Shown: positions 57,695 to 64,000 of the stretch, in pieces
Layout: every line of letters begins with the position of its first letter
How positions within the stretch are numbered: position 1 is the stretch's first letter
Assembly: GCA_011799875.1 (NCBI GenBank)
Contig: CM022303.1
Coordinates: forward strand, 546,857,368 to 546,921,367
Direction: 5' to 3'
Origin: Thinopyrum elongatum
Taxonomy: Eukaryota > Streptophyta > Magnoliopsida > Poales > Poaceae
Length of the DNA stretch: 64,000 bases
Notes under the pieces: generated by a model
Database searches by the model: none
What the model was told of the DNA's origin: nothing
Seen by the model: only the letters and a program-made list of their open reading frames with translations
Made by a program: the position numbers and the translations under genes

Positions 57695-58087
57695 AAACGG
57701 TTTTTAACCCCTTTCCGCGACGGCGTTTTGAACCATCGCCAAGTGAGTTACTGCGAGAGGGGGTCCTTCCCACACGAACCAGAAACCGTCGGGGATAGGG
57801 AGCCTTGATGCAAACAGTTGTCCCTATAAAACTGTTTTTGATATCTCGAATATCCCAAACGCTTCATCCTTGCTACTCGTTTGTGCTCGCATTGCCATCA
57901 CAGTCAGAGTTCTATGGTTTTACCTAAAACCAGGCACAGTCCAGGCACATTCCAGGCACGTACCAAACTGGCTCTATGTTTACGATGTCTGGCACATCAC
58001 AAACAGTTCATGATTGTAAACCGTGTACGATAGGTCGACAATCATACACATTTAGTTTTCCCGCACCGTTTATGATATTGTGTGACA

Positions 58088-61000
58088 TGTAACACCCTGG
58101 ATTTTGCCCATTTCTTTTTCTTTTGATTTTGGTCAGGACTTTCTTTTTGTGGCTTAGTAGTCTTGCAACCTAGAGGGATCACCCTTCATTCTTCTTCCCG
58201 AGTGGCTTGCCAACCTCAAAATCACTCCAAGACCATGTCATTTCCATCTTGGACCAACCCCAATATTCTTTTCCCGTGGGAATATTCCTTTTTCTATTAA
58301 AGGAATAACCCTGTTTGCTCTGGGTTGTGAAGCAACCCACATTTCCATCATTCCCAAAATTCCCAAATAATTCCCATAAATTGTTTGGGTCATATCTTCC
58401 ACAAATATGTCAAACCCTTCCTTGACATGTTCAAAAATATTTCACAAATATTCATTTTCTGATTCTGCCCTATCTGTCAGATTGAGAAGCAAGTACCATA
58501 TATATTTGCTTGCTTGCTCTCAAACTTTTTGTGCGCTCTTTCCTATCCATATCATTGCCACATGCCAAAATTAAACTTTATTTGGATATTAAATCTCTCT
58601 TGGCTAATTTCCAAAGTTTCTGGGCAACTGGAATCCTTGTGAAGCAAGTGCTAGCTAGGTGTATCCAAATGAGTTGAAATTTTTCAAGAATCTTCATATG
58701 CTCAAATCATGACTCTCCACCAAGATTCAACCCTATACAATCAACTATGTGACCACATAATTAAATCTTGGTTTCTGGTCATATTTTCACATTATGAAGA
58801 AACTATATTTTATATTGCTCCATAATTGTTGAAAATTTACCAGAGCATTCTTCTACCCATATAACCCATCTCCAAAAAATTTGGGCTCATTTCATCTTCC
58901 CTATAATTTTTCAAAGATTCTGGTCAGAGAGGATAGCTGTGAAGGGAGTACCATTTTGGCTTGTCCAAATGGCATGAAATTTTTATGGCACTCTCATATG
59001 ACCAAATCATCATCCTATGCCCAATTTCAGCTCAAGTTGCTACTCTATGTGAGTGACACATCAAAATCTAATTTCTGGACCAGATTGATCAGTTGCAAAG
59101 CAACTACAATAAATATTGGTCCATTTCCCTCCAAATTTCACAGGATCATAGTCCTTCCTACCCTAAACCTCCCAGACATCTCCTTTTGACCTTATCACCT
59201 TCCTGTTGAGCACAGTTGCGTGGACAAGTTTGCTACAGCAAACTTCAGTTGATCATTCACATTCAACCATAGTGATTTTCACTGAGCCATCACCTCCCTG
59301 AGACTGTGCCTTGGAGGGACTATACACTGGACATGACTTGTCATGCCAGGGTGCACCACGTGCGCCAGTGCACGCGGTGACCACGCGGCTGGCATGCCAG
59401 CCAGCGCGCTCTGGCGATGGAACATCTCGGTCTCGTCGCGTTCCTTCTTCCCTCGCCATATAATCATGTCCAGGGGATTCCCCTCGTCGCCGCCTGCGTT
59501 CTGGATCCCTCTCCCCCTCCGGATTCCTCCCCGGCGAGCCGTCCCCGTCAAGGAACAGTGAGCGCACATGGCCGTCGTCGTCGTTTTCCTCTGTCCTCAT
59601 CTCCCTCGAGCCTTTCGGAGCACGCCCGAGCTCTCTACACCTCTCTGAGAACCCTCCCGACGCCGCAAGCCGCCAGCCACGTCACCTTGCAGCTCCAGCA
59701 CGCGGCTAAGATCGCCACCGCGGCCGAGCTTATCCGTCAAGCTCGCCGTGGCTATAAAAGCCACAGCTCCGAGCCCCCTCGAGCACCCACAACCCTCCCA
59801 GCAACCTCAATCCACTCCCCCACGTCTCCCCGACCCCTTCCCTGAGCTCCAAGAGCTCCCGAGCCCTCGAATGGCCGCCTCGGCCGCCGACAGCCTCTGC
59901 TCAAATCCGAGCGAGCCGAGCTCCCTCCCCTCTCCTTTCCACCACCAGAGGAGCCTCCTTGACCCTCTGATCCTCCCCGCATCTTCTTTTCCTCTTCGGG
60001 TCAACCCTATCGCCGGTACACACCTCGGCCGATGCCGTCGTCCGCCACGGCCCTGCCTCCTCTCACTCCGGGGCTCCTCGACGGCCGTTCTATGCACCGG
60101 CGGGCGCTCCTCGTTTCCCCAAGCATGCCGGTGGTTGGAGCACGGCAAACGGTGCCCGGAGTCGCCGGCAATCGCCGCCCGACGCCGGCGGCCTCCCTGT
60201 TTCGCGGGCGGGCGCGAGGAAGATGAAGCCGCCCCGCCAGCTGGCTAGTGGGCCCCACGGCCCCACACGTCAGTGACTCGGTAGGCCGGCCCCGCCTTTG
60301 CCACGCTGGATAAGTGGAGGCGTAATCCAATGGATTACGTCTTCGCTTATCGAAAGCGTATTCCTCTTCTACTTCAGCCCAAAATGAGTTTTCACTTCAA
60401 GAAAACGTATTCCCTTCTAATGCGCTTTCAGTTTTTCTGTCCAGGCCTTGTTTGAAAATATTTTCATTACAGATAGGTCCCTGGCAGAAAACACTTCATA
60501 ACTTTTTGACCGTAACTCCGACCGAGGTGATTCCAATGCCCACGTCTTCGTCTCGTCGAGCCCGTCATGTTGGTATCATTTTCACTGTGAGGTCCCACTG
60601 TGGAAATGACCATTTTGCCCTTGTCCGTAAACAGCCCCTCCGGGAGAGAACTGTTTCCGGCAACTCCTTCCGCGACCATTCCGCACTCCTTCCCGATGGT
60701 CCCTTCATCCCCAGGCAAGCCACAACTCTCATCTGCATCATCGCATTGCAATATCATAGTTTAACTTTTTACCTTGACAACAAGTATGAGTATCTGTGAA
60801 ATAAATTGGATTATACAATACTTGAATAAATTCTCGGATAGGTAACTGTCATGTTGAGTACCAGATTGTTAATGACTAGTAGTTTACCCACTTGTTGATA
60901 CTATGATGTTGAGATCACTGTCTATGATTATTTTGGAGTTCATCCGGCAGTTCGTGGAAATGAATTAGTAGCAGTGACTTAAGCATACTGGTTATCGGAG

Positions 61001-62259
61001 TGTCAACCATGACAGAAATATTATTCGGGGATTAGATATTTCTTGGTTGACCTTGAGTCACCTGTCCGGACTTATCCGTGCAGCCACATTTGCCGGTATG
61101 GGACGGCCTTGACTTGGTCTGATCGCGTGCTCTTTCACCGGTACCGCCCGGCAGGGAAGGTTATGCGTGCGCGCTACCCTGGCCCGATAGGCGGCGATAA
61201 CCTTGTGAGCCCAGTTGAGTTATTTGGATCCAGGTCCCCGTTTGGGACAATTTAGTTTGGCCACGACAGTGGCAGGTGTCACGAGGTGACACAGGGGCCA
61301 CCCAGGGCAGGACTCCGGGGGAGTATGAATGCCGGTGGTACGATGGGAGAGTCACGGGTCAGGCAGGTTTCGTTGGAGCAACACTGGTCCACCCGAATGG
61401 GATCGCGAGGTCAGTGCTCCATGGTGTGGGTAAATTGCGCAACCTCTGCAGAGTGTAAAATCTATTCGAATAGCCGTGTCCACGGTATTGGACAGTCCGA
61501 CCAGACCTCACTAGGTGGTCAACCATGGTAGCAATGATAATGATGAAAGAACTCATCGTAAGATCAGAAGTTACTCGATGGATCATGAGTATCATGAGGG
61601 TTGTGAGACAACCCGAAAGAGAGTAAGTTTGTCAGACTTGCTGTGCAGATGGAATCAGGTATATGATATGATAGCCATGGGATGGCTATGAGTTGAGTGG
61701 TCGGATGACCACATGCTTGGGAATTGGGATTTGGCACAGGTTTGGATTGCATCCTGAGATTATTCAGAGTACAAATTTAAATATGCTTTACCTTACTGCA
61801 TTTACTTCAGAAGTTATCTTGCTGGATAACCCTGCTTGTTAATCTTGACTGCTATGATGTTGTCTTGCCTTAATGTTGATGTCTGTTGTGAGCTTGCGAG
61901 TACATTCAAAGTACTCACCTGGCGTGTCATGCCAGTTTGCAGGTCATGCCATGATTGCTTGCTTGTCGAGGATCCCGAGTTTGCGACCTAGGATACGCGT
62001 TCTAGCCAGAGTCCCTGCGGAGTGGAGTCCATCACCGTCGTCGTTGTTTCGTTGCCGAGAGAGTTACTCCGCTGTTATCATAGAACTACCCCGGGCCGGC
62101 GTAGTGTCGCCGTGCCGATGTAATCCATGCACCCTTTGTACCCATATACATTATAATAAAGAGCTGATTTGTTCTATGCCAACAGTGCCGTATTCCAGAG
62201 GACTTGTCCCTGGGCTGGAATACGGGGCGTTCCGGTTTACTCTGAGCCGGGGTGCCACA
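58088..62259 (+). mobile_element. Solo LTR F, large Gypsy-type LTR (4172 bp)
   Basis: It begins TGTAACACCCTGGATTTTGC and ends GAGCCGGGGTGCCACA, with a perfect 5-bp TSD, TGACA, at 58083-58087 and 62260-62264. No internal region is present. A TATA box, TATAAAAG in GCCGTGGCTATAAAAGCC, lies at 59753-59760, about 1.67 kb in, followed by a GC-rich R/U5-like part. ORFs at 59.25-60.3 kb on both strands reflect GC-rich composition. It parallels solo LTR E in length, ends and layout. Confidence 0.93.
59753..59760 (+). promoter_or_regulatory. TATA box of solo LTR F
   Basis: TATAAAAG in the GC-rich part of the LTR. The aligned place in solo LTR E (about 14244) reads GATAAGAG, a weakened box. Confidence 0.6.
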
Positions 62260-62588
62260 TGACATCACCCACGCTTTGCAAACGGCAACTGTGTGCATGG
62301 TTACACAAGTTTCCTCTCCGTGAACCGTGTCAGATTATGATGTATATCACATACGCTGTGCTTTATAGACCGTGTGCACCGTAATGACCTACAGACCGTA
62401 ATTTCACCCTAATTTAATTGCTGCTATTTAAAATTGTACCTAATTTGAATTTAAAAGTAGGCTATAGCTTTATTCATATCCATCAGGTTCAAACAACCAA
62501 TGCATTATTCGATTCACAGGTACATATGTTCAAGAATTACATAAGCACCAAATAAAGAATGATGAACCAAGATTCTATACTTGTACTA

Positions 62589-63439
62589 TTACAGATGGTA
62601 AAGAAAGAGGCGAGAGACATTCTGGTTGCTGAACAAGGTGAAGCGGAATGGCCCTATTGTGCTCTCCTGGATGCAGAAGGCATGCACGACTCTAGTCCAA
62701 CCCCTTGTGATGGCCGGCCGCCAATCATGTAGTTTGAGAGGTAATCTTGAGTAAACTGCTTTAGGATCCACTGCAAAGGAAAAAGATTCAGACATTGTCA
62801 TCTAACACAACTCATTACGGGCAGTAAAAAGAAGGCTACAGAGTTCTTACTTACCATCCTGCAGTTCACTGTTGTCTTGCATAAAGTGTAAACAAATAGT
62901 TCGATTGGCATCTTTTGACCCATTTTAATAACAATCTTTATCAGTTTCCTCACTTGATGCTGGTTCATGAATATCGCATTGCCCCATATGTAGAAAGGGT
63001 CGAAGCGTGGATCTTTGGCAATGATATATGTACCTAAAAGCACCAAGTTAATATTAGAAGTTAAACAACAATTGCAAAATGATGTAGTACAACACTCCCT
63101 CCATCCCATTATATAAGATCTTTTTACATGTATATCTAGACATCATCAGAACATTAAGGTAACACTCTTCCTTGTTGCTATGTAGCCTGGGATTGCATAT
63201 TTAGTCATTCAGTATAATGCATGTTGCTATGTAGCCTCAGATATATTAAATATGGCCCTAGTTAACCTACCGATAAATGGTTACAGATATATTGAGTGAA
63301 ATGTCTGATTTGACGATTAATCCCTTATCAGCCCCCAGGCTATATGGTACCAGCTACCGATATCCTGAACAGTGAGTATATATAAGCAATGCGATGAGAC
63401 TAACCTCGATGGAAAACATCAGCTGTTCTCAATATTGTC
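62589..63439 (-). CDS. B3-domain-like gene, three 3'-terminal exons (partial)
   Basis: Three minus-strand exons join without a stop. They are 63439-63405 (35 nt, acceptor CATACAG, donor GAG|GTTAGT), 63033-62851 (acceptor GCTTTTAG) and 62770-62589 (acceptor CCTTTGCAG, stop TAA). The middle exon has two donors, 62854/GTAAGT and 62850/GTAAGA; only the second keeps the long frame, and the first leads to a stop after about 40 codons. The product has VFHRGTYIIAKDPRFDPFYI, KIVIKMGQKMPIELFVYTLC and, at the end, ITRGWTRVVHAFCIQESTIG followed by FRFTLF and LFLYHL. The GW..vv....I.....FrF pattern resembles the second half of a plant B3 DNA-binding domain. The N-terminus is missing, cut at the repeat junction at 63641. 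It could be a gene fragment carried by a CACTA element. Confidence 0.5.
63095..63135. mobile_element. Half Stowaway-type MITE end
   Basis: CTCCCTCCATCCCATTATAT with ACATGTATATCTAGACATC after it is one Stowaway-type terminus. No matching inverted end follows in the next 500 bases, so only half remains. It lies in the intron of the B3-like gene. Confidence 0.6.
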
Positions 63440-63640
63440 CTGTATGAGTACATATAAAGGCATGTTAAGCACAATAGGATAAACATCAACCAAATATATC
63501 CATGGTAGACAACATAATCTACAAATGATAGCTTCAGTGTGCAGGTTTAAGCACGCTAGTTAAGCAAAACAAGAAGTGGAAAGGTGTGTTAACTGCAACA
63601 GGCATAACATTTAAAAACAAGCAAATATAGTCATTCAAAC

Positions 63641-64000
63641 TGGCAGGTGTCACGAGGTGACACAGGGGCCACCCAGGGCAGGACTCCGGGGGAGTATGAA
63701 TGCCGGTGGTACGATGGGAGAGTCACGGGTCAGGCAGGTTTCGTTGGAGCAACACTGGTCCACCCGAATGGGATCACAAGGTCAGTGCTCCATGGTGTGG
63801 GTAAAGTGCGCAACCTCTGCAGAGTGTAAAATCTATTCGAATAGCCGTGTCCACGGTATTGGACAGTCCGACCAGACCTCACTAGGTGGTCAACCATGGT
63901 AGCAATGATAATGATGAAAGAACTCATCGTAAGATCAGAAGTTACTCGATGGATCATGAGTATCATGAGGGTTGTGAGACAACCCGGAAGAGAGTAAGTT
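63641..64000 (+). repeat. Second copy of 61270-61629 (solo LTR F interior)
   Basis: All 360 bases repeat the LTR F interior at an offset of exactly 2371, with 4 substitutions counted (near 63776-63778, 63806 and 63987). The copy starts in mid-LTR with no TG end and continues to the end of the window. It is either the start of a tandem duplication of 61270-63640 or a separate truncated LTR. Confidence 0.93.

Larger units (their letters stand above)
57695..62450. mobile_element. CACTA-like segment, split by a solo LTR
   Basis: The DNA at 57695-58087 and 62260-62450 reads as one sequence once the solo LTR and one TGACA are removed. It has phrases such as ACGGCGTTTTGAACC, GGCACAGTCCAGGCACATTC and ATAGACCGTGTGCACCGTAA, with GTTTGCAATCATGT-like subterminal units. 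I recall this as a common Triticeae CACTA-associated repeat. No CACTA terminus was found, so element ends are unknown. Confidence 0.45.

Noticed and set aside
59253..60330. Cluster of ORFs up to 166 codons on both strands
   Set aside because: They fall in the GC-rich R/U5 part of solo LTR F and are mutually overlapping with no domain.
1..64000. tRNA, rRNA and microRNA genes
   Set aside because: No cloverleaf with intact A and B boxes or rRNA core sequence was noticed by eye; the tRNA-like heads seen belong to SINEs. A covariance-model scan would be decisive.

Overview
The window looks like intergenic DNA from a Triticeae grass (wheat, Aegilops, barley or rye type). The basis is the mix of repeats: Gypsy LTRs opening TGATACGTC, an Angela/BARE-type Copia LTR, Au-type SINEs, Stowaway MITEs, PIF/Harbinger-like elements with GAGCAYCT termini, and L1- and RTE-type LINE fragments. 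No bacterial or organellar gene was seen. Most open frames are transposon remains or shadows in GC-rich LTRs. Element family names are from memory; boundaries, target-site duplications (TSDs) and frames are read from the sequence.

1-20.8 kb is one nest of retrotransposons. The host is an Athila-type Gypsy element (here 'B') from about 4.37 to 18.45 kb, with decayed gag, protease-RT-RNase H, integrase, a small extra ORF and a 3' LTR. Three elements sit in it: the 3' half of another Gypsy element ('A', ending at 4365) in gag; a 1.57-kb solo LTR ('C', 6275-7839, TSD GTATT) in RT; and a 4.2-kb solo LTR ('E', 13627-17829, TSD AGTGG) in B's 3' LTR. B abuts a reverse-oriented Copia 5' end (18451-20755).

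20.8-49.7 kb is dominated by small DNA transposons. There is a decayed PIF/Harbinger transposase copy (21.4-23.6 kb), two opposed copies of a 1.8-kb TAA-flanked element that carries its own ORF (23.9-25.7 and 42.6-44.4 kb), two Myb/trihelix-ORF1-type Harbinger remnants (35.1-37.3 and 46.5-49.0 kb), MITEs, SINEs, fold-back elements and blocks of short degenerate repeats. The one clear intact host gene is a small arabinogalactan-peptide gene on the minus strand at 30205-30399. The intact 343-codon ORF at 24394-25425 belongs to a transposon; its lysine-acidic motifs and hydrophobic-acidic patch resemble SUMO consensus and SUMO-interaction motifs and recur in the second copy.

49.7-57.7 kb holds a weak host-like ORF, a long AT-rich stretch without coding signal, a 5'-truncated RTE LINE with a 20-bp TSD, an L1 RT fragment and minus-strand Gypsy debris. 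57.7-64 kb is a CACTA-like segment split by a second 4.17-kb solo LTR (TSD TGACA), followed by spliced minus-strand exons of a gene resembling a B3-domain protein. The last 360 bp repeat LTR sequence from 2371 bp earlier at about 99% identity, suggesting a tandem duplication that runs out of the window.
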